Origin: Sternotherus odoratus
Taxonomy: Eukaryota > Chordata > Testudines > Kinosternidae
NCBI GenBank assembly: GCA_032164245.1
Contig: JAVMKO010000006.1
Location: forward strand, 103,495,310-103,559,309
Direction: 5' to 3'
DNA length: 64,000 nt
Shown: piece after piece, positions 1 through 10,407 of the stretch
How the letters are laid out: each line of letters opens with the position of its first letter
Numbering within the stretch: position 1 is the stretch's first letter
Made by a program: the position numbers and the translations under genes
The notes under the pieces: model-generated
What the model was told of the DNA's origin: nothing
Database searches by the model: none
The model's input: only the letters and a program-made list of their open reading frames with translations

Positions 1-382
1 TGAGGGGCTGGAGGCTGGATTTGGGAATCTGGGGAACAGGGGGAGGCATTTGAGTCATTTCTACCAGGAATCCTGTCCTTGCTGGGGGCATGTTCCCCTC
101 CCAGACCCCTCTCATTAACACCCACAGCTCAGCCTGTCCCCTAATGCCCCGTCCCTTCACTGTCCTGGATCTCCCCAGCTCTTATCATCCTTCTCTGCTT
201 CTTCCCCTTTCCTGGGGCCAGGGTCGGGGGTTCGCAGACTGATCCAAAGTCCATTGAAGTCAGTGGGAAGATTCCCATGGGTTTTAGACCAGCTCATTAA
301 TTTCTCTGAGTCATAATTCAGATGGTGAGCTCTTTGGGGCAGGGACCGGCTCTCACTGTGTGTCTGTGCAGGGCCTGGCACG

Positions 383-1725
383 ATTCATGGATTTATAGAT
401 TCATTGATTCCAGGATGAGAAAGGACCACTGTGATCTAGTCTGACCCTCCCATATAACACAGGCCAGAGAACTACTTTGAAATAATTCCTAGAGCAGAGC
501 TTTTGGGAAAACATCCAGTCTTGATTTTAAAATTGCCAGTGATGGAGACTCCACTACAACCCTTGGTAAATTCTTCCAGTGATTAATTCCTCTCATTCTT
601 AAAAATGTATGCCTTATTTGTAGTCTGAATTTGTTTAGCTTCAGCTTCCAGCCACTGGATCTTGTTAGCGCCAACTTTCCTGGCACTGGTGGGTGCTCCC
701 CTCCCCCACCAATTTCGCCCCAACTCTACCCCTTCTTCCCATTCCAACCCCCTCCCCAAATCCCTGCCCTGGCCCCGCCTCCTCCCCTGAGACTGCCGCA
801 TTTCCTCTCCTCCCTCGCAGGCTTGCCTTGCCAAACAGCTGTTTGTCGTGGCAAGCCTGGGAGGGAGGGAGGGGGGAGAAGCAGAGTGGCGGCCCGCTCA
901 GGGGAGGAGGTAGAGCAGAGGTGAGCTTGGGTGGGTGGTGCGAGGCGTGAGGAGCCTGGCGGGCCACAGGAAATAACCCTGCAGCTGGGGGGACAGAGGA
1001 ACCGCTCCCTGCCCCAGCTCACCTCCTTTCCGCCTCCTCCCCCGAGCGTGCCGCCGCTCCGCTTCTCCCCCCTCCCTCCTAGGCTTGCTGCGCCAAACGC
1101 CTGTTTCGCGCCACACTGGGAGGGAGTTGGAAGAAGCAGGACATGGCAGCACGCTCAGGGAAGGAGGCAGATCAGAGGTGAGCAGGGGCGGGGAGCTGCT
1201 GGTCTCTGCACCCACCAATTTTTCCCTGTGGGTGCTCTAGCCCCGGAGCACCCCTGGAGTCGGTGCCTATGCTTGCTATACCTTTGTCTGCTAGGCTGAG
1301 CCCATTATCAATTTTTTGTTTCCCAAGTAGGTTCTCATGGACCGTAATCATGCCTTCCCTTAACCTTCTCTTTGTTAAGCTAAAGAGATTGAACTCCGTG
1401 AGTTTGTCACTGTAAGGCAGGTTTTCTAATCCTTCTTGTGGCTCTTCTCTGACTCCTTTCCAGTTTGCCCATCCCCTTCTTGAATTGTGGGCACCAGAAC
1501 AGGACACAGGATTTCAACAACAGCTGCACCAGTGCCAAATACAGAGGTAAAATAACCTCTCTCTTCCCTTCTGAGATTCCCCTGTTCATGCAACCCAGGA
1601 TCGCATTAGCCCTTTTGGTCACAACATCACACGGGGAACTCATGCTCAGCTGATGATTTATGACAGCCCCCAAAGCTTTTTCAGTCATTGCTTCTTAGGA
1701 GAGAGTCTCCCATCCAGTAAGTATC
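383..1725 (-). mobile_element. CR1 LINE 3' part, split by a GC-rich insertion
   Basis: Minus-strand CR1 (chicken repeat 1 class) retrotransposon fragment. Positions 1407-1688 read on the minus strand as the C-terminal end of a CR1 reverse transcriptase, including ILPLYLALVQ and FKKGMGKLERSQRRAT, typical of the family. The left end (about 383-420) has the degenerate ATTC/ATTG-rich terminus expected of a CR1 3' end. Continuous CR1 sequence occupies about 383-664 and 1275-1725; the roughly 600 bp between are unrelated and GC-rich. 5' truncated, no intact frame. Confidence 0.75.
667..1272. repeat. GC-rich tandemly duplicated insertion within CR1
   Basis: Two related halves (about 700-925 and 1020-1185) each carry a purine/pyrimidine-asymmetric stretch around a short imperfect palindrome (GGCTTGCC...GGCAAGCC near 820-865; a diverged version near 1081-1120), each followed by GCAGATCAGAGGTGAGC-like sequence. 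The block interrupts the CR1 copy. Every frame through it gives low-complexity protein, so it is not treated as coding. Family not recognised. Confidence 0.5.
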
Positions 1726-1904
1726 CCAAGGTGGAGGCCATCCAAACTATACAGCCAGAAGATTGGCCAATGTTCTACAAAACCAATAACCTACACCCTA
1801 CCTACACCACTTACCTAGCCAGGGGGTCACTTCCAGAATCTTTTGTCTTCCTTTGCTCCTGGGACAGGAAGGATCTCAGAGAAGACCACTTAGGCCAATG
1901 ATAT

Positions 1905-2060
1905 TCATCCTGCGGTCTGCGGACCCCTTGGGGTCGATAGACTATGGCTAAGGGGACTGCGAAAGGTGACAATGAAAATAAAGTTTTAGATCTCAGAAAA
2001 GGCATTCCCGTTTTCATGATCAATCAAAAGTATGTTCCTACAGCTGGAGCGGAGCTGGGA
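1905..2060. repeat. hAT-like non-autonomous repeat fragment
   Basis: The stretch from about 1940 to 2050 is a diverged reverse-complement match to 20375-20460 (shared ACATACTTTTGATTGATC core on the opposite strand), so this is one dispersed family present twice in opposite orientations. The start resembles the tip of hAT-type MITEs. No coding potential. The rest of 1725-2330 shows nothing else recognisable. Confidence 0.45.
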
Positions 2061-2333
2061 CTCCATAGCCGCCTTGAACCACAGGGCAGGCAAAGCCAAA
2101 AACTCAGGTGTGCTCCAAGTGGGAAAGTATTTGCTGTGTAGAATTGCTATGGTCAGCCGAGAAGATGCAATCTGAGCTGTCTGTGCGAGAAAAGAAGAAG
2201 TGGAATTTTAAAAATGTCCAAGTCTTTAAAAGTCCCTCCCCAGGGACCTGTGGACCTAGATGCAGGGCAGAGGAGTTCAAACTGCTACCAGAGCGGTCAG
2301 AATGGGCATTTACAGCAATGTAACCAAGCGTGG

Positions 2334-2424
2334 TGTCTATACGGACAATTTGTTGATATAACTTTGCCACAAAAAGCTGTCTACATGGACAGTTTGTTGA
2401 TATAATTTTGCCGCAAAAAGCTCT
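2334..2424 (+). repeat. Two tandem ~45-bp units
   Basis: A unit beginning GTCTA(T/C)A and containing TTGTTGATATAA(C/T)TTTGCC is repeated twice head to tail with few mismatches. It lies in AT-rich sequence that runs to about 2560, probably part of a MITE-like element. Confidence 0.6.
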
Positions 2425-2567
2425 ACACCTCTCTTTGGGGTGGTTTAATTTTGTCAGTTAAGCAGAAGAATTTTGTTGGCAGAAGGAGCATTGCTGTGTC
2501 TACCCCTCCAATTTTTGTCGATTAAACCTCTTTTGTTGACAAAACCATGTACTGTAAACAAGGCCTA

Positions 2568-2860
2568 AGCCTTTAATTATTCTCGTGGCTCTTCTCGGAC
2601 CCTTCACCAATTTATCAACATCCTTCATGAATTGTGGACCCCAGAACTGGACACAGGATTCCAGCAGTTGTTGTACCAGTGACAAATACAGAGGGGAAAT
2701 ATCTCTCTGCTCTTTCTCAAGATTCCCCTGGCCATGCATCCAAGACTTGCCTTAGCTCTTTGGGCCACTGCACTGCACTTGGAGCTTGTGTTCAGTCGAT
2801 TGTCCACAATGACCCTAACGTCCTTTTCAGAGTCACACCATGCCCAGAACATGTGGTGAC
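2568..2860 (-). mobile_element. CR1 LINE fragment
   Basis: The minus strand reads as a degraded CR1 reverse-transcriptase C-terminus (motifs SSKCSAVAQRAKASLGCM and FMKDVDKL) spread over two frames, so at least one frameshift has occurred. It covers the same part of CR1 as 1407-1688. From here to 3740 I see no gene; 3655-3720 is GTGT-rich. Confidence 0.7.
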
Positions 2861-3743
2861 CTTGACTTGACTCATCTTAAGGAAACCCAGAGAGCAGAGT
2901 GATTTATTTTTAGAACTGCTTTAATTCTTATAGTTAGGTGGTCCCTAGCTTCTAGATGGTCGCTACAGGAAGTCTATTTCTTGGATGACGGGTGCTTCAC
3001 AAAATCCACTGTGGTAGCCACATTGTGGGTGTTCTCCAAACATACAAAAACAGGAAATGTGTGAGGCCCATGATGGAAAAACTGGTACCATCCTTCCCTG
3101 TAACTAATGGTTCATCATCACCTAGGTTCCCTCGCCATTATCTCATTAACACATGGCAGTCTTTGGATTCGTGCATCATGAAAAAATAAGGAAGCAGCTG
3201 TGAGGGCCTAACCAAGGCAAAAGTTTATGACCCACGCCGGAGATGGTTAACGTAAAACATAGAGCTACTTCTAGAGCTTCATTAGACTAAATCCCATTCA
3301 CAATAAAACAATGAAAGTTTTCTCAGGCCCAATTTGAATATGTGATATTTCCCACCCAAAAGCAAATGTCTTTGTCTGGAGTGGGGGGTGGAGGGGAAGA
3401 GAAAGCAGCCTTTCGATCTTTACTGTCAACACTAGCTGGCAGGGGATTGATTTGTCTGGAAGATCCAGTAACCACTTGGGGTGTCTTGCTAGTTCAGATA
3501 TGATACTCAGACCAGAAAGCCACCCCTTCCAGCATTGTGTCAGTGAGCTAGCCATTCAGGGAGATGGGGTAACCAAGGATATCTGATACCCATAATTCCA
3601 GGCACTTAGTGAGCTACTGCTCAGCAGATGCTGACCAGCAACTACCAGACCCTCACTAAAGTGTGTATGTGAGTGTGAAAAAGTGTGAAAAATGTTCCTT
3701 AAGTGTGTTTGTGTGTGAAATATTGGGGCTGATAGGTTTTGAG

Positions 3744-4262
3744 GCAGTTGGAAAATGGTGGGAGGATGGAATGTTAAGGGGATGAAGGTTCTTCAGGGGC
3801 AGTTGGAAATGGCGGGAGGGTGGAATGTTGAGGGGATGAAGGTTCTTCAGGGGCAGTTGGAAATGGCAGGAGGGTGGAATGTTGAGAGGATGAAGGTTCT
3901 TCAGTGGCAGTTGGAAATGGTGAGAGGGTGGAATGTTGAGGGGATGAAGGTTCTTCAGAGGCAGTTGGAAAATGGCGGGAGGTTGGAATGTTGAGGGGAT
4001 GAAGGTTCTTCAGGGGCAGTTGGAAAATGGCGGGAGGTTGGAATGTTGAGGGGATGAAGGTTCTTCAGTGGCAGTTGGAAATGGTGAGAGGGTGGAATGT
4101 TGAGGGGATGAAGGTTCTTCAGGGGCAGTTGGAAAATGGCGGGAGGTTGGAATGTTGAAGGTTCTTCAGGGGCAGTTGGAAATGGTGGGAGGGTGGAATG
4201 TTGAGGGGATGAAGGTTCTTCAGGGGCAGTTGGAAATGGCAGGAGGGTGGAATGTTGAGCCC
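3744..4262 (+). repeat. 54-55 bp minisatellite, about 9.6 copies
   Basis: The anchor GCAGTTGGAAA recurs at 3744, 3799, 3853, 3907, 3961, 4016, 4071, 4125, 4172 and 4226, giving periods of 54 or 55 bp with one shortened 47-bp unit. Each unit includes GATGAAGGTTCTTCA and TGGAATGTTGAG. Because 54 is a multiple of three the array stays open in several frames and gives artificial repeat proteins (WNVEGMKVLQ); these are not genes. A degenerate inverted relative lies at 6039-6204. The stretch 4263-5013 holds nothing recognisable. Confidence 0.92.
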
Positions 4263-5018
4263 AAAGGTTCTGTAGCAATGGGCTGAAACATTAGAATGGG
4301 GGCCAAATGGAGAAAAAAGTCTTCCCCTGTCAGGGCAGCTGAGGAGGAGGAAATTTCAGTCGGCAACATGTCCCCATCCAACCCAAACCTATCAGAGACA
4401 GAGAAAGGCTCTTCCCTCCTCCCCGCAGCTTCCCTGAGGGGCAGATATTTAGGGGAAAGATGTAGTGTCTTGGCCTTGCCTCCGCTTCATCCCATATTCC
4501 ACCCCTGTGCCACAAAGGACTGTGCGATCAAAGTTGTGTTGCACAATCCTTCTGGTAAAGGAGGGGAGTTCCCTCCCTTGAACATAGGCTGGAGATTTGG
4601 GCTGCTCAGACCTCTGTACTATCGATGTGGCAGGAAAGCTTTGGCCCTGTGCTGAATAGATTTGTATAAGGGAGGGAGGAGGTAAATCCTGGAGAGGTCG
4701 GGATGCTGAATTTCCTGTGCTTCTCTACAAAAACTCATAACCATTATGAGCTCCTTCTCTCTCTTTGAATATTGCAAAAAACACCCAAATCTGGGAGCAT
4801 GTGGCTGTCCAGCTTGCTTGGGAGCAGTCCCTGAGGTTCCCCACAGCCTGCTGAGCTCACCCTGACTGTTCCCAAGCCTTGAGGCTGTGAATCCCCTCAG
4901 ACAAAGCTCCTGGGAGAGGGGAAGAGGCAGAGAGATGGACCCAGAATCAGCAAGATCCAGGGGAGTGAAGGAACGGGGTCCCACCTGGGATGGTTACAGA
5001 CATTAAGGAATGAGCTGG

Positions 5019-5813
5019 TGTGACGAAGTGGGAGTACTGTGTGTGTGCGCCTCAGTTTCCCCTATGCATTTCTTGGGCGTCTATGTGGAGGGAAAGGAAT
5101 GTGTAGCTGATGCAAAGCAAAGCCAAGGTGAGGCTGTAACCTGACCCCAAGTGGGGGAGGGAGGTCAGCTGAACCTGTTGGAGAAAGGTCAGGTGATACC
5201 TGAAGCCCGGGAAAGCAGACAAAAGGAACAAAGGAGAGCAGGGAGTGACTGGAGGTGGGGGGGTGGTCAGTCTGGGTCTAGCTGGGAAGGGGAGAGAAGC
5301 CATCTCGCTCTCTGGCCCAAGATGGATTCAGCTGAGGGCTCACACTCGCTCGCTGCATGGTCTGTGTTAGACCAGATGGAAGTCATCGAATAAACCTGGG
5401 GAAGAAGCAGGAGCCCAGAATCTGAGTCTCATTCTCCTAGCACCCCAGAAGGACCTGCCTGACTGGATGGGCCCTGTTGAGACTGAGAAGCTGTGAGTTG
5501 GATGGTGTTCCTGACATCTCAAATAAACCGTCTATTCTGCTGGCTGGCTGAGAGTCGTGTTTGACTGTGGATTTGGGGTGCAGAACCCATGGGCTCCCCC
5601 AGGACCCCGCCCAGGCGGGCTTGCTGGGGGAAGCACACGGAGGGGCAGAAGGTGCTGAATGCTCCGAGGTCAGACCCAGGAAGGTGGAAGTGGGGACCCC
5701 TGAAGCTCCTGGCCTGGGAAACAGGCTGTGTACGGAGAAGGGGCCCTCCACCCGGAGTCCGGTCTGGCTTCCTAGGAAGCGGTTCCAGACCATCGCCCGG
5801 GCGCTCCATGACA
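5019..5813 (+). mobile_element. Solo LTR (family 1), 5-bp target duplication gctgg
   Basis: Begins TGTGACGAAG and ends ...CATGACA. It is flanked on both sides by GCTGG (5014-5018 and 5814-5818), the 5-bp target duplication of a retroviral insertion. Two AATAAA signals lie inside (about 5389 and 5522). A second copy of the same LTR is at 44474-45258. There is no internal retroviral sequence, so this is a solo LTR left by recombination. Confidence 0.85.
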
Positions 5814-6038
5814 GCTGGGCCAGCAGGGGTTCATGATTCCTGCTGAGCAGGGGAGATGGAACACTTTGCCCCAGGCTCCAGCGCCGAGCGGTTCTGAGTG
5901 TCCACATTTTTTAAACAATGTTGAAATATTGCAAAGGGTGCAGAGAAGATAACAGAGAGTTAAACCTTTTAACACTGGGAAATATAGAGTTAAAATAGAT
6001 GCTGGCCGAGCCCTAGCATTTGGCACATGCGCACACAC

Positions 6039-6204
6039 AATCTGCCATTTCCAATTGCAATGGAACCTTTGAGTCCCAACATTCTGTACTCCCGCCATTT
6101 CCAACTGCCGTGGAACCTTCATTCCGCAACATTCCATCTTCTTGCAATTTTCAGGTCTCTCAGCATTCCATCCTCCTGCCATTTCTAATTGCCGCGGAAC
6201 CATC
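6039..6204 (-). repeat. Degenerate inverted copies of the 54-bp minisatellite
   Basis: Three to four diverged units with CCATTTCCAACTGCC and CAACATTCCATC are reverse complements of the GGCAGTTGGAAATGG and GATGGAATGTTG parts of the array at 3744-4262. The copies are more decayed than that array. No gene is seen in 5819-6423. Confidence 0.65.
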
Positions 6205-6423
6205 TGCCTCTTAGAAATTCTTCTCCAGCTCCACAAAAAGTCATTACTTGGTGGGGAAAGACACATTGTCATTTGGCCACACACACACTTTAGAGAGGGG
6301 CAGTAATGGCAGGTCAGTAATTGCATTTTAAAAAAATTATATTAATTGGGGGTTATCTTTCCTCCACCCCACCCCTTTACTGACTCTGTAGTTTATATTA
6401 GACCAGATCCCCTCAAGGACAGG

Positions 6424-6935
6424 CTACTGCACATATAAGAACATTAGAACAGCCATACTGTTCTTTTTTAACCCTGTTATAGTTTCGGCCTTCACAACAT
6501 CCCCTGGCAAGGAGTTCCACAGGTTGACTGTGCGTTGTGTGAAGAAATACTTCCTTTTGTTTGTTTTAAACCTGCTGCCTCTTAATTTCATTTGGTGACC
6601 CCTAGTTCTTGTGTTATGTGAAGGAGTAAATAACAGCTTGCATCCGACAAAGTGGGTATTAGCCCACAAAAGCTTATGCTTCAATACTTTAGTTAATCTT
6701 TAAGGTACCACAGGACTCTTTGTAACATTTATTTATTCACTTTCTCCACACCATTCATGGTTTAATAGACGGAGTTTACTCCTATCATATCCCTCCTTAG
6801 TCATCTCTTTACCAAGCTGAACAGTCCCAATCTTTTTAATCTCTCCTCATACAGAAGTTGTTCACTACCCCTAATATTTTTTGTTGTCCTTTTCTGTACC
6901 AACATATCTCGTTGAAATGGGAATATTCAAGATGT
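6424..6935 (-). mobile_element. CR1 LINE 3' part with nested Penelope tail
   Basis: The minus strand encodes the C-terminus of a CR1 reverse transcriptase: [18 protein letters not shown] and [18 protein letters not shown] are hallmark CR1 stretches. The CR1 sequence runs 6424-6638, is interrupted by a Penelope-derived tail at about 6639-6728, and resumes to about 6935. The interruption falls inside the coding part, so the Penelope insertion is the younger event. Confidence 0.82.
6639..6728 (+). mobile_element. Penelope-like element tail inserted in CR1
   Basis: Shares GAAGTGGGTATT-type sequence, AAAGCTTATGCTTCAATA and AGGTACCACAGGACT with the tail of the Penelope-like element at 26090-28177 and with copies at 20458-20589, 21404-21618 and 48084-48172. 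It sits between two halves of a CR1 copy. Confidence 0.75.
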
Positions 6936-7060
6936 GGGCGTGCAGGGGGCTCTGAGGGTGAAGGGGAGGAGCGAGGGTATGGAAGGCTAAGGGAAGGGGG
7001 TGGGAAAGGGCAGAGTGGGGCAGGGCCTGGGGCAGAGCCAGGGGTTGAGCAGTGAATACC

Positions 7061-7200
7061 AGGGTGACCAGATGTCCCGATTTTCTAGGGACAGTCCTGA
7101 TTTTGGGGGGCTTTGTTTTATATAGGTGCCTATTTCTCCCCCCTCCCCCGACACACGCTCACCCATCCCGATTTTTCATACTTGCTGTCTGGTCACCCTA
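7061..7200 (+). mobile_element. MITE with AGGGTGACCAGA terminal inverted repeats
   Basis: Left end AGGGTGACCAGA and right end TCTGGTCACCCT are exact inverted repeats around about 140 bp. Relatives in this window: a partial copy at 7267-7312, and 9012-9131, 10222-10321 and 38016-38132. No coding capacity; non-autonomous DNA transposon, superfamily not determined. Confidence 0.8.
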
Positions 7201-7266
7201 GAACACCCCAGGGCCCATTGGAAAGTTGGCGCCTGTAGCTGCAGCCCCAGTCAGTGCCTGTACAAT

Positions 7267-7312
7267 AGGGTGACCAGAGGTCCCGATTTTATAGGGACAG
7301 CCCCAATTTTGG
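7267..7312 (+). mobile_element. Partial AGGGTGACCAGA MITE
   Basis: Left terminus and about 45 bp of the family described at 7061-7200 (AGGGTGACCAGAGG...CCCAATTTTGG); the right end is missing. Confidence 0.65.
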
Positions 7313-7383
7313 ATGATCCTGGAGTGGATGATCCGATTCCTTCTGCCTTAAGATCCATGGATCCGCCCTTCACTTCAGTGACA

Positions 7384-7640
7384 CCCCCCCCCCCAATTCC
7401 ATCCCTCCTCCCCCTCCTCATTCTACCCCCCCCAATTCCATCCCTCCTCCCCCTCCTCATCCTACCCCCCCCAATTCCATCCCTCCTCCCCCTCCTCATC
7501 CTACCCCCCCCCCAATTCCATCCCTCCTCCCCCTCCTCATCCTACCCCCCCCCAATTCCATCCCTCCTCCCCCTCCTCATTCTACCCCCCCCCCCAATTC
7601 CATCCCTCCTCCCACTGCTCTTTCCTCCCCCCCCCCCGGT
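7384..7640 (+). repeat. C-rich minisatellite, ~38-41 bp unit
   Basis: At least five units of poly-C followed by AATTCCATCCCTCC and TCCCCCTCCTCAT. Differences in poly-C length make most period changes. The array ends about 150 bp before the BORCS6 start codon. Its translations (RRGRRDGIGGG on the minus strand) are artefacts. Confidence 0.88.
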
Positions 7641-8500
7641 GATTTGCTCTGGGAGAGCCCAGCGCGCCCCCCCCCCTCCCCGCAGCTGGCTCCTCCCCCC
7701 CCCCCGGGAAAGGTGCCCCCGGCGGAAGCGGCTCGCCGGCTCCTCCCCGCGTCCCTCCGCCTCCCCCGTGCGCGCCGGGCGGCCCCAGGCCGGAGCATGG
7801 AGCGGGGCTCGGGCCTGCCGCCGCACATCATGGCCCAGGTGCGCGTCCAAGCCCCGGGCAGCCCGGAGGATCCGCGCCGGGGAGGCTCGCGGCGGCCGGC
7901 GGCGGCCGGCGCCGGGGGGCGGCTGCTGGACAGCCGCAGCCTGGACGGGCTCAGCCAGGCGTGCGGGGCCAGCCGGGCGCAGGAGGGGCGGCGCGCCACC
8001 ATCTCCAGCGCCCTGGAGCTGGAGGGGACCGTCAGCCACGACGGGGCCCTCACCCACTTCGTGGCCAACAACCTGCAGCTGAAGATCAAGCTGAGCTCGC
8101 GGGGCAGCCTGGAGGAGCCGGGGCCGGGGCCGGGGCGGAGCCCAGCGGCCGACATCCCCCCCGTCGACCCGGCGGTGCTGAGCGAGCTGGAGGGGCTGAC
8201 CCACGAGGTGGCCCAGCGGGTGGAGCGGATGATGCGGAGCCTGAACGGCAGCGTGCAGAACATGACGGCCCTGAGCGTGGGCTACATCCAGACCTACCGC
8301 GACGGCGTGGACAGCCTGGGCGAGGCCGTGGACATGAGCATCAAGGGCATGTACACGCTGATGGCCCGCTGCGAGGAGCTGGACCGCTCCATGCAGCCGG
8401 TCCACGCCCTGGCCAAACAGATCCGGGAGATCAAAAGGACCCTGGAGATCTTCGAGGCGCTGTGCAAGTAGCGCCGGGGGAGGACATTGCTCAGCTGCTT
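7620..8500 (+). promoter_or_regulatory. CpG-rich region over BORCS6
   Basis: CpG dinucleotides are dense from about 7650 through the whole single coding exon, in contrast to the CpG-poor flanks. This is typical of a housekeeping gene promoter and first exon. No TATA box was seen upstream of 7797. Exact start site not determinable. Confidence 0.6.
7797..8471 (+). CDS. BORCS6: BORCS6, BLOC-1-related complex subunit 6 (lyspersin)
   Basis: Subunit of BORC, the eight-subunit complex on the cytosolic face of lysosomes that recruits the small GTPase ARL8 and so controls kinesin-driven lysosome movement to the cell periphery. The 224-residue product is encoded without introns. The conserved C-terminal domain (residues about 118-224) contains IPPVDPAVL, LSVGYIQTYRDGVDSLGEA, VDMSIKGMYTLMARCEEL and ends LEIFEALCK, diagnostic of this family. 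It is helical and likely to form coiled-coil contacts within BORC. The N-terminal half is Arg/Gly/Pro-rich and shorter than in mammals, where the protein is about 350 residues. The start at 7797 is the first ATG after the C-rich repeat; an in-frame upstream start at 7644 would run into that repeat, and ATG codons at 7830 are also possible. Identity is secure, the exact start less so. Confidence 0.93.
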   Translation: MERGSGLPPHIMAQVRVQAPGSPEDPRRGGSRRPAAAGAGGRLLDSRSLDGLSQACGASRAQEGRRATISSALELEGTVSHDGALTHFVANNLQLKIKLSSRGSLEEPGPGPGRSPAADIPPVDPAVLSELEGLTHEVAQRVERMMRSLNGSVQNMTALSVGYIQTYRDGVDSLGEAVDMSIKGMYTLMARCEELDRSMQPVHALAKQIREIKRTLEIFEALCK

Positions 8501-8899
8501 TGTTAATGGGGTGGGGAGGGGGTGGGGGCTGTGCTGGCTGCAAACTCCAAAAGGGAACGGGTCACGTCTGGGGCTGCGTGTTTGTTTCATGTCCCCTGTT
8601 GCCCTTACACTAAAAGCAGCCCCCGCTTTGCAGAGGATGTGTCTGAAAGGGGCTGATTCCCCCTGCAGGATTACTTGAAAGTTTCCCACCCTCTCTGTTC
8701 CTTAGAGGGGATGATGCATGGCTCAGGATTTCAAAGGACCCCAAGGCTCTCAAACTCAATGGGAGCCCAACTTCGCTGGAGGCTGGGCTGCTTTCAAAAT
8801 CCCACCTGGGGAGAATAGTTGGCCGGAGAAGGAGGAGTGAACTGGATTCCCTCATCCCTGTATTTCACCTTTCCCTGTAAAATAAGAATATTTATACTT

Positions 8900-8905
8900 A
8901 ATAAA
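8900..8905 (+). terminator. Poly(A) signal AATAAA for BORCS6
   Basis: Canonical AATAAA about 430 bp after the BORCS6 stop codon on the same strand, a sensible 3' UTR length. Confidence 0.6.
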
Positions 8906-9011
8906 ACCACTCTGCAGGTTGCCAACCAACCTAAAATGTGTCCATAGGAAAGGATATCTGCTTTTGAGCCTTCCCGGTGTTATTTTCAAAAAGCCCTCAT
9001 TGCTCTAGCTT

Positions 9012-9131
9012 AGGGTGACCAGACAGCAAACGTGAAAAATCGGGATGGGGTGAGGAGTAATAGGAGCCTATAGAAGAAAGAGACCCAAAAATTGGGACCG
9101 TTCCTATAAAATCAGGACATCTGGTCACTCT
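9012..9131 (-). mobile_element. AGGGTGACCAGA MITE copy
   Basis: Same family as 7061-7200, inserted in the opposite orientation: starts AGGGTGACCAGACAGC and ends GGACATCTGGTCACTCT. The stretch 9132-9421 shows nothing recognisable. Confidence 0.72.
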
Positions 9132-9421
9132 TCACTAGCTCTGCCCCCTTTGAAGTCAAGGGGAGGTTTACCTTGTTTTCAATGAGTGAAGAACAAGGCC
9201 AACGCTGAGTGGTTTTGAAATCCCCACACTCTGTGTATTCAACATGGGAGGAGTTTGCCCTACAAGAGGGTTTGCAGGGTGCCGGCTCAGAAGCAGGTTC
9301 TCAATTCTCTCCCAAAACCTCTGACGATGCTCAGGTTCACTTCCACAGCCTAACCTGTGACGTATATTAAACATGGAGGAAATGACAGCTGTGTAAATAT
9401 CCTCTGTGGCTCTTACACCGT

Positions 9422-9607
9422 GCGACTGGTTAATTTCGTACAGCAGGGTGTCACGTATTTAATATCTGGCATGTTGAATGGCAGCGACTGGTTAATTTTG
9501 TACAGCAGGGTGTCACGTATTTAATATCTGGCATGTTGAATGGCAGCGACTGGTTAATTTCGTACAGCAGGGTGTCACGTATTTAATATCTGGCATGTTG
9601 AATGGCA
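9422..9607 (+). repeat. 62-bp tandem repeat, three copies
   Basis: GCGACTGGTTAATTT begins at 9422, 9484 and 9546. The three 62-bp units are almost identical (one visible C/T difference at the CGTA/TGTA site), indicating a recent tandem expansion. From 9608 to 10221 I see no gene. Confidence 0.95.
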
Positions 9608-10221
9608 GCACTCCTTTCGGTGTATCTGGGGAACAGAAAGAATTAACTATAGACCTCCAAGGCTTTCCCCAGTTCCAGAGAGGGCCAGGCTGTGCTGTAA
9701 GGGGGCAGGGGAGAACCTAATAAACACAGGAATTTCCTGCTCTCAGCTGTTTCCTCATCTGGACACCTTAAGTGACTCCAGCCGGTCTGAGTCTCAGCCC
9801 CTTGGTGCACTACGGCGTTTCTGTGTGGGAAGACCCTAGCGAATGGCACACCCGTCTGTGCGCAGCTAAAGCCCAGGGGAGTCCCGGCTAAAGAAGAGTG
9901 GAAGTGTGAGGGGATCAGGAGGGGGACACCCGGTCCAAAAGGGACCCTGGCGGCTCAGGTCAGCGCCACTGAACCAGCCATTGAAAGCCTGGTTGGTAGG
10001 GCTGCGGGGCTAAGGCAGGCTAGTTCCTGACCTGTCCTGAGGTACTGCGCTGCTTCCTGGAAGCAGGCAGCAGGTCCAGCTCCCAGGCTGGGGGACCATT
10101 GGGCTCCACATGCTGCTCCCACCCTGACCATCGGCTCCCAGTTCCCGGCCAATGGGACTGGGAGGGGCACGTCTGCAGGCGAGAGCAGCGTGGGCTGTGG
10201 AGCCTCCTGTCCCCCCCACCT

Positions 10222-10321
10222 AAGGTGTCCAGATAACAAGTGTAAATAATCAGGACAGGGTGAGGGATAAGAGGTGCCTACATAAGAAAAATACCCCAAA
10301 ATCGGGACATCGGGTCACCCA
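10222..10321 (-). mobile_element. AGGGTGACCAGA MITE, older copy
   Basis: Degraded relative of 9012-9131 (AAGGTGTCCAGATAACAAG ... ATCGGGTCACCC); both inverted termini are recognisable with mismatches. Confidence 0.6.
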
Positions 10322-10407
10322 ACCCCCACCCCAAAACTCTACCCCAGCCCAGGGAAGGTGAGTAAGGGTGGTGGACACCAAGCCACCGAGGGAGGTGGAA
10401 TGGAGTG

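Noticed and set aside
3755..4278. Repeat proteins on both strands
   Set aside because: Artefacts of a 54-bp tandem array whose period is a multiple of three.
5437..5907. 156-codon minus frame over the LTR at 5 kb, recurring at 44993-45310
   Set aside because: It recurs only because the LTR is repeated; LTRs of this type are non-coding and the frame is antisense to the poly(A) signals.
7126..8082. 318-codon + frame through the C-rich repeat
   Set aside because: Most of it is translated minisatellite (PPPIPSLLPLLIL) and an off-frame reading of BORCS6.
7542..8543. 333-codon open frame antisense to BORCS6
   Set aside because: It is a GC-rich shadow of the real gene with low-complexity His/Pro/Arg composition and runs into the C-rich minisatellite.
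9422..9607. Possible CRISPR-like array
   Set aside because: The units are contiguous 62-bp repeats with no unique spacers, in a vertebrate genome.
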